Part shown: positions 19,893 through 28,602 of the stretch, piece by piece | How the letters are laid out: each line of letters starts with the position of its first letter | How positions within the stretch are numbered: position 1 is the first letter of the stretch | From: Sulfurivermis fontis | Lineage (GTDB): Bacteria > Pseudomonadota > Gammaproteobacteria > Thiohalomonadales > Thiohalomonadaceae | DNA: 64,000 bases | Assembly: GCF_004001245.1 (NCBI RefSeq) | Contig: NZ_AP018724.1 | Location: 1,418,501 to 1,482,500, forward strand | Direction of reading: 5' to 3' | Position numbers and translations under genes: made by a program | The notes under the pieces: generated by a model | What the model saw: the letters and a program-made list of their open reading frames with translations, nothing else | What the model was told of the DNA's origin: nothing | Database searches by the model: none

Positions 19893-21089
19893 ATGAACCT
19901 GTCCGCCTTCAGCATCACCGCCTTGCCGCGTCTGGTCTTCGGTGCCGGCCGCCTGGCGGAGTTGCCGCAGTTGATCAGTGAATTCGGACAGCATGTGCTG
20001 CTGGTCACCGGGGGCCGCTCGTTCCGCCAGTCCGTGCGCTGGACGGCGTTGGTGCAGGCGCTGGAGCAGCGCGCCATCACACATGACAGCTTTGTCGTCG
20101 CTGGCGAGCCGTCGCCGGAAATGGTGGATGCCGCGGTGCGCCAGTTCCACGGCGCCGGTATCGCGGTACTGATCGGCATCGGCGGCGGCAGCGTGCTCGA
20201 TGCGGCCAAGGCCATCGCCGGGCTGCTGCCAAGCGGCAACTCCGTGCTCGATCATCTGGAGGATGTCGGGCGCGGCATCCCGTACACCGGCCCTTCGCTG
20301 CCGTTCATCGCCGTGCCCACCACGGCCGGCACCGGCAGCGAGGCGACCAAGAATGCCGTGCTCAGCCGTCGTGGCCCCGACGGCTTCAAGAAGTCCTTTC
20401 GTCATGACACGCTGATGGCGCGGGTCGCGCTTGTTGATCCGGAACTGCTGGCCGGCTGTCCGCGCCATCTGATGGCGGCGCAGGGGATGGACGCCTTCAC
20501 CCAGTTGCTGGAGTCCTATGTTTCCCTGCGCGCCAATCCCTACACCGACGCATTGGCGTGGAGCGGGCTGGAGGCGGTGGCCGGCGGTTTTTGGGCGGCG
20601 GTGGAGGGCGGGGATGCCGAGGAGGCCGCCGCGGGGCGCGCCGCCATGGCCTATGCCGCCCTGCTGTCCGGCATCACCCTGGCCCAGGTAGGCCTCGGTT
20701 CGGTGCACGGTCTGGCGCAGCCGCTCGGCTCGCTGTTCCCGGTGCCGCATGGCGTCGCCTGCGGCACCATGGTGGCTGACGCCACCGCCATCAACGTGCA
20801 GGCTCTGGGCGAACGCGCGCCGCAGTCGCCGGCCCTGGCCAAATACGCCCGTGTCGGGCGCTTGCTGAGCGGGGAGGCGGGATTGTCCGATGTCGCGGCG
20901 CGGCAGGCCCTGGTGGTGACGCTGAAATCCTGGTGTGCGCGCCTGGAGTTGCCGCGCCTCGGCCACTTCGGCATTACCGCAGACGACATTCCGGCCATCG
21001 TCGCCGCCTCGCGCAACAACAGCATGAAGAGCAATCCGATCGTGCTGACGGATGAGGAGATCGCCGCCATCGTGCGGCAGCGGCTGTAG
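19893..21089 (+). CDS. Iron-containing alcohol dehydrogenase family protein
   Basis: A 398-residue group III dehydrogenase. The NAD-binding 'GIGGGSVLDAAKAIAG' and 'VPTTAGTGSEATKNAV' are standard. Metal-site histidines are visible in 'GSVHGLAQPLGSLFPVPHG', but the first family histidine (normally in GMDALTH) is glutamine here: 'GMDAFTQLLESYVS'. This may mean a different metal or an altered site. The substrate cannot be inferred. The next gene converges three bases beyond the stop. Confidence 0.88.
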   Translation: MNLSAFSITALPRLVFGAGRLAELPQLISEFGQHVLLVTGGRSFRQSVRWTALVQALEQRAITHDSFVVAGEPSPEMVDAAVRQFHGAGIAVLIGIGGGSVLDAAKAIAGLLPSGNSVLDHLEDVGRGIPYTGPSLPFIAVPTTAGTGSEATKNAVLSRRGPDGFKKSFRHDTLMARVALVDPELLAGCPRHLMAAQGMDAFTQLLESYVSLRANPYTDALAWSGLEAVAGGFWAAVEGGDAEEAAAGRAAMAYAALLSGITLAQVGLGSVHGLAQPLGSLFPVPHGVACGTMVADATAINVQALGERAPQSPALAKYARVGRLLSGEAGLSDVAARQALVVTLKSWCARLELPRLGHFGITADDIPAIVAASRNNSMKSNPIVLTDEEIAAIVRQRL

Positions 21090-21092
21090 CGG

Positions 21093-21662
21093 CTAGTCCT
21101 GGCGGAAATAGAAATACTGCCAGTCGAATCCGCTGACCTGGCGCAGTGCGGTCAGCAACTCCTCCGACGGCACCGCCTCGCCCTCGAACACACCCCAGAT
21201 GCGCAGGAAGAAGCGGCCGAACCCCGCGCACTGACGCCAGCGCAGTCGCGGTATCGCATACTCCATGCCGCACAGCGGGCAGTGCCATGACTGCTCCGGT
21301 TGTGCCTGCCACTGCTGTACCAGCGTTGTCCAGCTTTCCACCCGAAAGCCGCAGCCGGGGCAGCGCGGCGCCTTCACATTGCTGCCGCCGACGAAGTGCG
21401 CCGCCTCATAGGGGCCTTCCAGCTGCATATGGCAGAACTCGTCGCCGGTTACACCCGGCTCCCCCAATGCCACCACCGGCGAGCAGCCGAGAAAGGTCAG
21501 CAACTGCAGGAAGCGTGTGCCGGGCCGGTAGTGCTGCTGCCCGTTGAAGGAGAGTGGCGCGCCGATGAAATCCATCTGCTCCAGACGATAGAGCAGGTCG
21601 CGCTTGCTGGCAGGGCTGTCGCCCGCTTGTGCTGGCAGCAGGATGAGCTGATTGTCGGCCAT
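21093..21662 (-). CDS. Zinc-ribbon hypothetical protein
   Basis: A 189-residue soluble protein with two CxxC knuckles ('APRCPGCGFRV' and 'HCPLCGMEYA') about 35 residues apart, forming a probable zinc ribbon. The flanking sequence ('FLQLLTFLGCSPVVALGEPG' before, 'FLRIWGVFEGEAVPSEELL' after) is conserved-looking but I cannot name the family. ATG 21662 is chosen; an earlier in-frame start would add 23 residues of non-conserved sequence. It converges on the dehydrogenase gene. Confidence 0.7.
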   Translation of the reverse strand: MADNQLILLPAQAGDSPASKRDLLYRLEQMDFIGAPLSFNGQQHYRPGTRFLQLLTFLGCSPVVALGEPGVTGDEFCHMQLEGPYEAAHFVGGSNVKAPRCPGCGFRVESWTTLVQQWQAQPEQSWHCPLCGMEYAIPRLRWRQCAGFGRFFLRIWGVFEGEAVPSEELLTALRQVSGFDWQYFYFRQD

Positions 21663-21857
21663 GGGATAGTGGGTTGTTCCGGTGCGGCTGCTGAGTATAG
21701 CTATAACAGGGGATAAATTGAGATAACGCAATTTAACCAGCGGTTCGACGCCGTTTGGTGCCGAGTTGCTTGCATCGTATTCCGTGAGCCGTTAGATAGG
21801 TCTATGCCGACACCACACGGCATAGCGACCATATACAAAAATACGGAGGAGTTCACC

Positions 21858-22379
21858 ATGTTCAAACGCACGACGGCGCTCGCCGGCGGCATCTTCTGCC
21901 TGTTGGGCCTGGCCTACACCGGCATGGCGGCAGCGTGGAGCGACCAGCTCGACGACGCCAAAATGACCACCACCTGCGAACCCGTGCCGCATGCCCAGTG
22001 TTCATGGGCACGCATGCACGGTGCCAAATGGGCGGGCCGCGACATCAGCGACGGTGCCATGCAGGCGATCCGCCTCGATGGCGCCGACTTGAGCCGGGCC
22101 AATCTGGCGCGTGCCAATTTTCAGGTGGCCAATCTGTCACAGGCCAACCTGATGATGGCCAATCTGGAAGATGCCCACATGCACGCCACCAACCTGCAGC
22201 AGGCCAACCTGATGCTGGCGAACCTGGCCGGGGTGAATCTGCTGGACGCCGATCTGCGCGGCGCCAACCTGCGCGGTGCCAAGCTGCAGAACGCAATCCT
22301 GATCGCCGCCAAGCTGGACGGCGCGACCTGGGTGGATGGCCGGGTGTGCGCGGCCGGTTCGGTCGGGGAGTGTCGTTGA
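21858..22379 (+). CDS. Secreted pentapeptide-repeat protein
   Basis: A 173-residue protein with a signal peptide ('TTALAGGIFCLLGLAYTGMA') and a right-handed quadrilateral beta-helix formed by A(N/D)LxxAN repeats. At least 16 five-residue units run from 'LDGADLSRANLARANF' to 'GANLRGAKLQNAILIAAKLD'. Cysteines flank the coil (one pair before, two after), possibly capping it. CGGAGGA lies ahead of the ATG. The gene is followed at once by a strong symmetrical hairpin. Function unknown. Confidence 0.88.
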   Translation: MFKRTTALAGGIFCLLGLAYTGMAAAWSDQLDDAKMTTTCEPVPHAQCSWARMHGAKWAGRDISDGAMQAIRLDGADLSRANLARANFQVANLSQANLMMANLEDAHMHATNLQQANLMLANLAGVNLLDADLRGANLRGAKLQNAILIAAKLDGATWVDGRVCAAGSVGECR

Positions 22380-22384
22380 CCTCT

Positions 22385-22416
22385 GCCTGCCATCACCCGT
22401 TCGGGTGATGGCAGGC
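22385..22416. terminator. Bidirectional terminator hairpin
   Basis: A perfect 14-bp stem (GCCTGCCATCACCC / GGGTGATGGCAGGC) with a GTTC loop lies between the convergent pentapeptide and MCP genes, six bases from either stop. Confidence 0.8.
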
Positions 22417-22421
22417 GAGGG

Positions 22422-24119
22422 CTAATGTGCGGTCACGACGCGCTGTTCCAGGGCGTCGAGCAGGCCGACGATCTGTTGTGACAGCGTGTCGATACGCAGC
22501 GACAGCTGTCTGGCTTCGTCCATGCGGCCTTCCTGCTTGAGGCGAACGATGTCGCGTATGGTGCCATGCAGTTCCGCATGGGGCTGCTCGATGGTGCGGA
22601 ACTCGGCCAGGCTGCCGTATTTCTCGCGCCCCGGGCCGTAGTACCACTTGCCCAGCAGACAGTCCTGGTGGGACACCGCCTGGCTTTGCGTCAGGACCGC
22701 CTTGCCAGCGAGGAAGTCAGCGACGCGGACTTTCCAGGCCAGATGGGCCTGACGCGCGGCATCGAAGTCGAAACCTCGTGTCGACGCGCTCTGGAAGCGT
22801 CCCACCGATTGGCGCAGCCCCTCGGCAAGTCGGACCAGTTCGCGGCCGTATTCGGCGGTCTGATTTGCCGCTTCCGCTGTCCTCTCGGACGCGGTGTTCA
22901 CCGTTGCCAGGTTCTGGCTCATGGTCTCGGCCACCGTGCTCTGCTGTTCGGTGGCCACGGCGATCTGCGCCGTCATGTCGCGGATTTCCGCAACTGCCGC
23001 TGTGACCGTGCCAATCGCGGTCTGCGCCTGCTCGGCCGATGCGACGTTCTGGTTCATGTCCCTGCGGCTGTCACGCATGATGGCGGCGACCTCGCGGGCG
23101 CCCTGCTGCAGTTGTTCGATAATCGTCTGGATTTCCCGGGTCGAATCCTGGGTGCGTTGTGCCAACACTCGCACCTCGTCGGCGACGACGGCGAAGCCGC
23201 GTCCCTGTTCACCTGCACGCGCCGCCTCGATGGCGGCATTGAGGGCGAGCAGGTTGGTCTGACCGGCGATACCGCCGATGACGTCGAGCACCACACCGAC
23301 GTTATTGCTCTCCTGCTCCAGCCGCGCCATGACCGTGGCGGCGCGCTCGATGGTGGCGGCCAGATTGCGGCTGGATTCCAGATTGTGCTGCATCATGCGT
23401 TGTCCCGTGGCTGCCGCCTCATCTGCCAGTTGGGCGGACTCCGCGGTGCGGTGGGCATTACCGGCCACCTCCTGGATCGACATCGCCATCTGGTGCATGG
23501 CGGTGGCGATCTGATCGATTTCGCGCTGCTGCACCTGAATATGGCCGGAGCTTTCGTCAATGACGGTCGCGAGCTGGCGCGTTTCCGCCTCCATCCTGGC
23601 GCTGACGTGCACCACCTCATCCACCACCGACTGCATCTTGTCGGCAAAGCGGTTGTAGCTGTCGGCGGCCTGGGCGGCTTCGTTGTTGCCGCGCGCAGGA
23701 ATGCGGAGCGACAGATCGCCGTCGCCGCTGCCGACACGCTGCAGGGCATTCACCACTGAATGGACCGGCGTACTGACGGCACGGCTGATCAGTGCGATGA
23801 GTACCAGCGTAAACAGCCCGGCGGCCGCCAGTACCACCAGCAGGGTGGCGGCAGCCGCATCTACCCGGTTATCGATCACCTGGCGCATTTGGGTGGCGAT
23901 GCTCTGCGCCTGCTGTCTGAGCTGCGGCTCCGGTTGCGCAGCGAGTACGGTTGGCAGTCCCTCGAATTGTTGCAGCAGTATTTCCTGTTGCTGGTCGGCA
24001 AGGTGCTGCTTCAGACGGTTCGTGACGTCCGCCCCGGCCAGTAGCACGAGGATGGCGAGCGCCAGGGCGCTCCCCATCTGGAGATAGTACTTTTGCTTGA
24101 TCGTCAGATTGGTAATCAT
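22422..24119 (-). CDS. Methyl-accepting chemotaxis protein with C-terminal CZB domain
   Basis: A 565-residue chemoreceptor. An N-terminal helix and a second one near residues 85-115 bracket a very short periplasmic domain. A HAMP segment ('[19 protein letters not shown]') is followed by the signalling domain with hairpin tip '[20 protein letters not shown]'. The C-terminal 110 residues are a CZB zinc-sensing domain with the His...Cys...His...His pattern ('QAHLAWK', '[11 protein letters not shown]', 'PHAELH'). CZB receptors respond to zinc or oxidants such as hypochlorous acid in other bacteria. Two small ORFs precede it on the same strand. Confidence 0.93.
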   Translation of the reverse strand: MITNLTIKQKYYLQMGSALALAILVLLAGADVTNRLKQHLADQQQEILLQQFEGLPTVLAAQPEPQLRQQAQSIATQMRQVIDNRVDAAAATLLVVLAAAGLFTLVLIALISRAVSTPVHSVVNALQRVGSGDGDLSLRIPARGNNEAAQAADSYNRFADKMQSVVDEVVHVSARMEAETRQLATVIDESSGHIQVQQREIDQIATAMHQMAMSIQEVAGNAHRTAESAQLADEAAATGQRMMQHNLESSRNLAATIERAATVMARLEQESNNVGVVLDVIGGIAGQTNLLALNAAIEAARAGEQGRGFAVVADEVRVLAQRTQDSTREIQTIIEQLQQGAREVAAIMRDSRRDMNQNVASAEQAQTAIGTVTAAVAEIRDMTAQIAVATEQQSTVAETMSQNLATVNTASERTAEAANQTAEYGRELVRLAEGLRQSVGRFQSASTRGFDFDAARQAHLAWKVRVADFLAGKAVLTQSQAVSHQDCLLGKWYYGPGREKYGSLAEFRTIEQPHAELHGTIRDIVRLKQEGRMDEARQLSLRIDTLSQQIVGLLDALEQRVVTAH

Positions 24120-24143
24120 GGCGGCGGGCCCCGGTGCGGACGA

Positions 24144-24263
24144 TCAGACTTCGCTGCGGCCGATGCGGACATAGGCGTACAGACCGATGGCGCTGGAGAG
24201 CAGCAGAACGGAAAGCACCACGGACAATACGGGCGAGAATTCGATGGCGAACAGCATGTTCAT
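24144..24263 (-). CDS. 39-residue small membrane protein upstream of the MCP
   Basis: The frame encodes 39 residues: a short N-terminus, one hydrophobic helix ('VLSVVLSVLLLSSAIGLYAY') and a basic end 'VRIGRSEV'. A strong ribosome site (GGAGGAATAATC before ATG) supports translation. It ends 24 bases before the MCP start, suggesting cotranscription. The family is not recognised. It could be a receptor-associated small protein, but position is the only argument. Confidence 0.6.
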   Translation of the reverse strand: MNMLFAIEFSPVLSVVLSVLLLSSAIGLYAYVRIGRSEV

Positions 24264-24301
24264 GATTATTCCTCCGTGAAACTGAGATTACAGTGGGAAC
24301 G

Positions 24302-24436
24302 TTACGGCAATCTTTCCGCCGGTGTGTCTGGCGGCACCTGGGGTGGGACAGGCGGAAGATCGCATCGTGCGCGTGCCGGCGACAGGTCACGCGGCAGCGC
24401 TGAAGACAGGGAAGCGGGCCGTGGTCCGTGCGACAT
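24302..24436 (-). CDS. 44-residue proline-rich small ORF
   Basis: The frame begins 'MSHGPRPASL' and ends 'PPDTPAERLP'. It has ten prolines and no membrane segment. AGGAG lies eight bases before the ATG. It is 38 bases upstream of the small membrane protein and on the same strand as the MCP. Because it is short and compositionally biased, translation is plausible but unproven; it may act as a leader peptide. Confidence 0.4.
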   Translation of the reverse strand: MSHGPRPASLSSALPRDLSPARARCDLPPVPPQVPPDTPAERLP

Positions 24437-24461
24437 GGTGCAAATCTCCTGAGACGGGGGG

Positions 24462-24495
24462 CTGAGAAGTCCAGGATGGACTGATTAAAACCTTA
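24462..24495. repeat. Truncated end of the MITE-like repeat
   Basis: CTGAGAAGTCCAGGATGGAC followed by a degenerate TGATTAAAACCTTA matches the last ~35 bases of copy A (604-641). The rest of the element is absent. Confidence 0.6.
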
Positions 24496-24516
24496 TAGAA
24501 TGCGCGTCTATTTCTG

Positions 24517-26331
24517 TCAAGCGAAGTGCGATTGGCTCAGCCAGGCATCACGTCGCTGCTGCTGGGCTGCATCGGGCGCCTCCCTGTCCAGCAGATAGCA
24601 GGTGTCGGCCGGTGCCGGCTGCAACACGACTGTGAATTCCATCAGTTCATCGCGGCGGAAGGCGTGCAACTGCACGGTTTCATCATTGCCGTAACTGGCA
24701 ATGACCTTGTCCAGGCTGTCGGCGCTCACGCGCAGGCCGTTGACCGCAATGACGATATCGCCGGCGGCAAGCCCCGCCTGCTGGGCGGCGCCGCCGTCGT
24801 ACACGTTGAGCAGTTTGGCGCCCAGCGCATCGTCGCCGCTGCGTACGCCGAGTACGCTGCGCGGCGTTGCGTTCCTGCTGCCGGGCTTGCCGCCCTTGTC
24901 AGCGCTGCCTTCGGCCGGGCGCAGGTGGTAGTCGATGCCGCAGGTGGCGAGCAGATCGGCCAGCGGGAGATCGTCGGTGCCGCGCAGTGCCTGCTGGAAG
25001 AATTCCGACAGATCGACACCGGCGACCTCAGCGATCAACTGCTCCAGCCCTTCCGCCGTCACACCCTGCACGCCAAGGCGCTGCCACAAGGTACGCATCA
25101 CGTCGTCCAGGGAGATGCTGCCGTCGCCTATGTTGCGCAGGGTGAGGTCCAGCGCCAGTGCGACGAGGCTGCCCTTGGTGTAGTAGCTCACCACCGCGTT
25201 GGGGGCGTTTTCGTCCTGCTTGTAGAACTTGGTCCAGGCGTCGAAGCTGGAATCGGCCACCGACTGCTTGAGGCGGCCGCTGCCGCGCAGCACGCGGGTA
25301 ACGGTCTGGCCGAGCAGTTCGAGATAACTGTCGCGGGCTATGAGTCCGGTGCGCACCAGGGCGAGGTCATCGTAATAGGAGGTGACGCCCTCGAAGAACC
25401 ACAGCAGCGGCGTGTGCACCTCGCGGCTGAGGTCGTAGGGTTGGAACACCACCGGCTTGATGCGCTTGACGTTCCAGGTGTGGAAATATTCGTGGCTGCA
25501 CAGGCCGAGGAAGCTGCGGTAGCCCTCGCTCATTTCGTCCTGTCCTGCACGCGGCAGGTCGTCGCGGCTGCACAGCAGGCTGGTGGAGCTGCGGTGTTCC
25601 AGGCCGCCGTAGCCGTCGCCGGTGATCATCACCTGGAACAGGTAGCGCGACATCGGTGCCGGCTCGCCGAACAGGCGGATGTGATATTCGCATACCGTCT
25701 TCAGGTCGCGCGCCAGGCGTTCGGTATCGGCACGGTGGCGCCCGGTGAGGGTCATGGCATGGGGCACGCCGCAGGCCTCGAACTCGATGACATCGAAGCG
25801 GCCCATCTCCACCGGATGATCGATCAGCTCGTCGTAGTCGGCCGCCTGATAGCCGCCGAAGCCCCACAGCGCCGCATCGGCCGGGGGCAGGGTGGTGGCG
25901 ACGCGCCAGTCACGGTACGCGCTACCCGCAGGGGGCAGGATATCCACGCTGCACGGCTGTTCATCCTGGCCATGCACGCGCAGGAACACGCTGGTGCCGT
26001 TGAAATAGCCATGGGTGGTGTCGAGGTGCGCGCTGCGCACCGACAGGTCCCAGGCATACACCTCGTAGCGGACCTCCAGCGGGCCGGCGCACGGTGCGCA
26101 GCGCCAGGTCTGCTTGTCCAGCTTGGTCAGCGCGATGTCCGCACCGTTGCAGCGCGCCTTGATCCAGACGATGTTCCTGGCGAAGTCGCGGATCATGTAG
26201 CTGCCGGGGATCCAGGCCGGCAGCGACAGCACCTGACCGTCGGCAGCGGGTTGCTGCACGGTGAGGGTGATCTCGAACAGATGGGCCTCGGGCGAGGCGG
26301 GCGTGATGCGGTAGTGGATGGCGTGGCTCAT
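24517..26331 (-). CDS. M61 family metallopeptidase with PDZ domain
   Basis: A 604-residue glycyl-aminopeptidase-like protein. The N-terminal beta domain ('HYRITPASPEAHLFEITLTV', 'LPAWIPGSYMIRDFARNIV') precedes the thermolysin-like catalytic domain with zinc motif HExxH in 'LCSHEYFHTWNVKRIKP' and a downstream glutamate in 'FEGVTSYYDDL'. A PDZ domain occupies about residues 490-590 ('GGAAQQAGLAAGDIVIAVNG'). No signal peptide is obvious, so it is probably cytoplasmic. ATG 26331 is used; the frame extends 81 codons upstream but runs through the REP-like inverted repeat and is not family sequence. Confidence 0.92.
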   Translation of the reverse strand: MSHAIHYRITPASPEAHLFEITLTVQQPAADGQVLSLPAWIPGSYMIRDFARNIVWIKARCNGADIALTKLDKQTWRCAPCAGPLEVRYEVYAWDLSVRSAHLDTTHGYFNGTSVFLRVHGQDEQPCSVDILPPAGSAYRDWRVATTLPPADAALWGFGGYQAADYDELIDHPVEMGRFDVIEFEACGVPHAMTLTGRHRADTERLARDLKTVCEYHIRLFGEPAPMSRYLFQVMITGDGYGGLEHRSSTSLLCSRDDLPRAGQDEMSEGYRSFLGLCSHEYFHTWNVKRIKPVVFQPYDLSREVHTPLLWFFEGVTSYYDDLALVRTGLIARDSYLELLGQTVTRVLRGSGRLKQSVADSSFDAWTKFYKQDENAPNAVVSYYTKGSLVALALDLTLRNIGDGSISLDDVMRTLWQRLGVQGVTAEGLEQLIAEVAGVDLSEFFQQALRGTDDLPLADLLATCGIDYHLRPAEGSADKGGKPGSRNATPRSVLGVRSGDDALGAKLLNVYDGGAAQQAGLAAGDIVIAVNGLRVSADSLDKVIASYGNDETVQLHAFRRDELMEFTVVLQPAPADTCYLLDREAPDAAQQQRRDAWLSQSHFA

Positions 26332-26357
26332 GTGCGGATTCGATGGCGGTTTTGTGC

Positions 26358-26428
26358 AGGAGCGAATCGCATTCGCGACCGGGTGCGGTCCGCGGGCGGG
26401 TACATCATCGCGAATGCGATTCGCTCCT
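26358..26428. repeat. REP-like inverted repeat
   Basis: A 21-base inverted repeat (arms at 26358-26378 and 26408-26428, beginning AGGAGCGAATCGCATTCGCG) with a 29-base GC-rich spacer. This resembles the repetitive extragenic palindromes built on GGAGCGAAT...ATTCGC known from pseudomonads. It lies between two minus-strand genes. Confidence 0.7.
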
Positions 26429-26440
26429 ACGGGTGGAATG

Positions 26441-27250
26441 TCATTCGACAGTATCGATACGGATATAGGTGCGCAGGCGCTGCACGTCGCGCTCTTTGGT
26501 GGAATGGGTGATGCCGCGGCTGCTGCCTTCGCGCTCCTCGACCACTCCGCCCAGCTCGATCCATTCGCCGACACGACCGCTGACGGTGGTGATCAGGCTG
26601 GCGGTTTCGATGGCGCCGCCGCCAGTGGCGGCGGGGCGGGCGCGGAAGGGACGCACATCGATGGTGACGCGCTCGCCGCTCAGGCGCGGCCGCACCTCGA
26701 AGCCGCTGGAGACAGCGCGATACTCGATGCTTTCCTGCACCACCACGCCGCCGCCGGACGGCGTCACGCTGCGCTGCGGCACCGGCATGTCCAGGCCGCT
26801 CTGGATGCGTGCCCACTGGCCCTCCAGCACACGCAGGCGCTGATCGCCGCTGCCGTCGTTGCGTCGATCGGTGCCGTAGAGGCGCACGCGCGGCGGGCCG
26901 TCGTCGCCGACCACTACCTTGCCGCTGTCGCCGCCGACGGCACCGCGCGCCGCGATGCCCCGACGTTCCTGCTCGGTCAGCTCGCCGCGCCGCACTGTGA
27001 TCAGCAGGTTGCGCAGCGCCGCATCCAGCTCCCCCACCAGCTGCGCGATCTCCTGCAGGTTCTCCGGGGTGCTACGCACGATCAGCGTGTAGCCGGTGCC
27101 ACTGATGCCGCCACGCGGGTCCACCATCGGGCGCAGGATGGTGATCATCTCCGCCGCTTCGCGGTTGTGCAGCTGGAAGGTGCGCACCTCCGTCTGCGCA
27201 AAGGCGGTGGAGGCGAACAACAGCGCGAGCAACAAGACAAGAAAGCGCAT
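26441..27250 (-). CDS. Secretin N-domain-like periplasmic protein
   Basis: A 269-residue protein with a signal peptide ('MRFLVLLLALLFASTAFAQ'). Residues about 22-95 resemble the N1-type domain of secretins ('VRTFQLHNREAAEMITILRP', 'IVRSTPENLQEIAQLVGELD'), which in type II secretion and type IV pilus secretins forms ring subunits. The remainder is beta-rich and not a secretin pore. It may be an accessory pilus or secretion protein; no partner genes are adjacent. ATG 27250 is preferred to a start five codons earlier. Confidence 0.65.
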   Translation of the reverse strand: MRFLVLLLALLFASTAFAQTEVRTFQLHNREAAEMITILRPMVDPRGGISGTGYTLIVRSTPENLQEIAQLVGELDAALRNLLITVRRGELTEQERRGIAARGAVGGDSGKVVVGDDGPPRVRLYGTDRRNDGSGDQRLRVLEGQWARIQSGLDMPVPQRSVTPSGGGVVVQESIEYRAVSSGFEVRPRLSGERVTIDVRPFRARPAATGGGAIETASLITTVSGRVGEWIELGGVVEEREGSSRGITHSTKERDVQRLRTYIRIDTVE

Positions 27251-27324
27251 GCCATAGGTACTCATGGTTCTTACTGCGAGGTTGTCCCTGTTCAGTAACG
27301 TGTAGCTTGCAACTTGTGACTTGT

Positions 27325-27477
27325 GGAAGGTCTGAATAAGTCCATCCTGGACTTCTCAGACCACGCCAAGCGAAAAGTGTGATTTTCGCTTGGCTTCATT
27401 TTTCAACGACTTATCGTCGTTGAAAAATGGCGGCACATCCCTGTGCCGCGGAAGCTCTGAACTTATTCAGAGCTTCC
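27325..27477. repeat. MITE-like palindromic repeat, copy B (153 bp, short form)
   Basis: It begins GGAAGGTCTGAATAAGTCC and ends in the reverse complement of GGAAGCTCTGAATAAGTTC. Relative to the long form it lacks about 52 internal bases, between the 'GGACTTCTCAG' end hairpin and the 'CCACGCCAAGCG' hairpin. It is followed seven bases later by the stop codon of the gene at 27485. Confidence 0.85.
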
Positions 27478-27484
27478 TTGTAAC

Positions 27485-27997
27485 TCATAAATGCAGCCGG
27501 CGCAGCTGCGAATCCTGCTGGCTGCGCTCCCACACCTCGTTGAAGAAGCCCGCCAGGTCGCGTGCCGTCAGGCGGTCGTAGAAATTGGCCACGCCCTCAT
27601 AGCGGTCGGCCTGCTGGCGGCTGATGTAGCCGGTCTCGTCGGCGACAAAGAAGGCGCGGTTGATGACGGCGTATTCATCCATCGGTTTGCGGATCTCGAT
27701 GCGGCTGCTCAGGCGCTGGGCCAGCGCGATCAGGCGGTGGCCGCTGCGCATGGCACCGGACGAGTCCTGCACCAGGATCTGGATGCGTGCGTACTGGCTG
27801 CGACGTGCCAGTTGCGAGGCAGCCTCCTCGAATTCGGGATTGTCGAACAGGGCTTGGTCCAGGTCACGGCTGAAGATGTGCAGTGTGCGCGTCGCCTGCT
27901 GCGTCATTGCCAGAGCCACCGCGCGATGATCACTCGCGGTTTCCAGCGCCAGCAGTTCATTGGTCTCGCCGAGCCTGTGATTCTGGATATCCTGCAT
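27485..27997 (-). CDS. DUF7931-type hypothetical protein
   Basis: A 170-residue soluble protein: 'TASDHRAVALAMTQQATRTL', 'FSRDLDQALFDNPEFEEAAS', 'RRSQYARIQILVQDS' and 'DEYAVINRAFFVADETGYI'. The pattern suggests a phospholipase-D-like fold without a clear HKD motif, and such proteins are commonly encoded next to a GNAT gene in gammaproteobacteria, as here. The family name is from memory and should be verified. ATG 27997 is used; 18 additional codons upstream are non-conserved. Confidence 0.65.
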   Translation of the reverse strand: MQDIQNHRLGETNELLALETASDHRAVALAMTQQATRTLHIFSRDLDQALFDNPEFEEAASQLARRSQYARIQILVQDSSGAMRSGHRLIALAQRLSSRIEIRKPMDEYAVINRAFFVADETGYISRQQADRYEGVANFYDRLTARDLAGFFNEVWERSQQDSQLRRLHL

Positions 27998-28090
27998 GGT
28001 GCTCTCCGTGCCGTGGGGATTGGGTCTCATCATAGCCCAAGGCGGCGGCAATTAAGAATGCCTGGCGGCCGCTGCGGCGGAGAACTGCCG

Positions 28091-28522
28091 TTACAACAGC
28101 AGGCGCATGTTGCGGTGGGGGATGCCGGCGTCCATGAATTCGGCACCGGTCGGCTCGAAGCCGAAGCGCCGGTAGAACGTGAGGGCGTGAGTCTGGGCCG
28201 CCAGTTCGACGCTTGTGAAGCCCGCGGCACGGGCGGCGGCGAGGACATGGCGCATCAGCGCCGTGCCGACCCCGCGGCGGCGCCAGAACTGCAGCACGGC
28301 CATGCGGCCGATGTGACCGTCGGGCAGCAGGCGGGCGGTGGCGATGGGATGTCCCTGTGCGTCTTCGGCGAGAAAGTGACGCGACTGTGTGTCCCATTCA
28401 TCCCATTCCAGTGCCGCAGGGACGCCCTGTTCCTGCATGAACACCACGCGGCGAACATGCGACAGCGCCAGGCGGTCGGCGATCCAGTCGGCATCACGTA
28501 TGGAGTAGGCAGGCTTGGACAT
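28091..28522 (-). CDS. GNAT family N-acetyltransferase
   Basis: A 143-residue acetyl-CoA-dependent acyltransferase. The acetyl-CoA pyrophosphate loop is 'WRRRGVGTALMRHVL' (Q/RxxGxG/A-type), preceded by 'IGRMAVLQ' and followed by 'AQTHALTFYRRFGFEPTGAE'. The compact single-domain form resembles ElaA/YjdJ-like members. Substrate unknown. It is 93 bases upstream of the DUF7931-type gene on the same strand. Confidence 0.85.
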   Translation of the reverse strand: MSKPAYSIRDADWIADRLALSHVRRVVFMQEQGVPAALEWDEWDTQSRHFLAEDAQGHPIATARLLPDGHIGRMAVLQFWRRRGVGTALMRHVLAAARAAGFTSVELAAQTHALTFYRRFGFEPTGAEFMDAGIPHRNMRLLL

Positions 28523-28602
28523 GGGAACAAAGCATGGACCAGTGTGGCGGGTTTGGCCACTCGCCCCCTCTCGGCCTCCCCCGAAACAGGGGAGGAGAGG
28601 CT

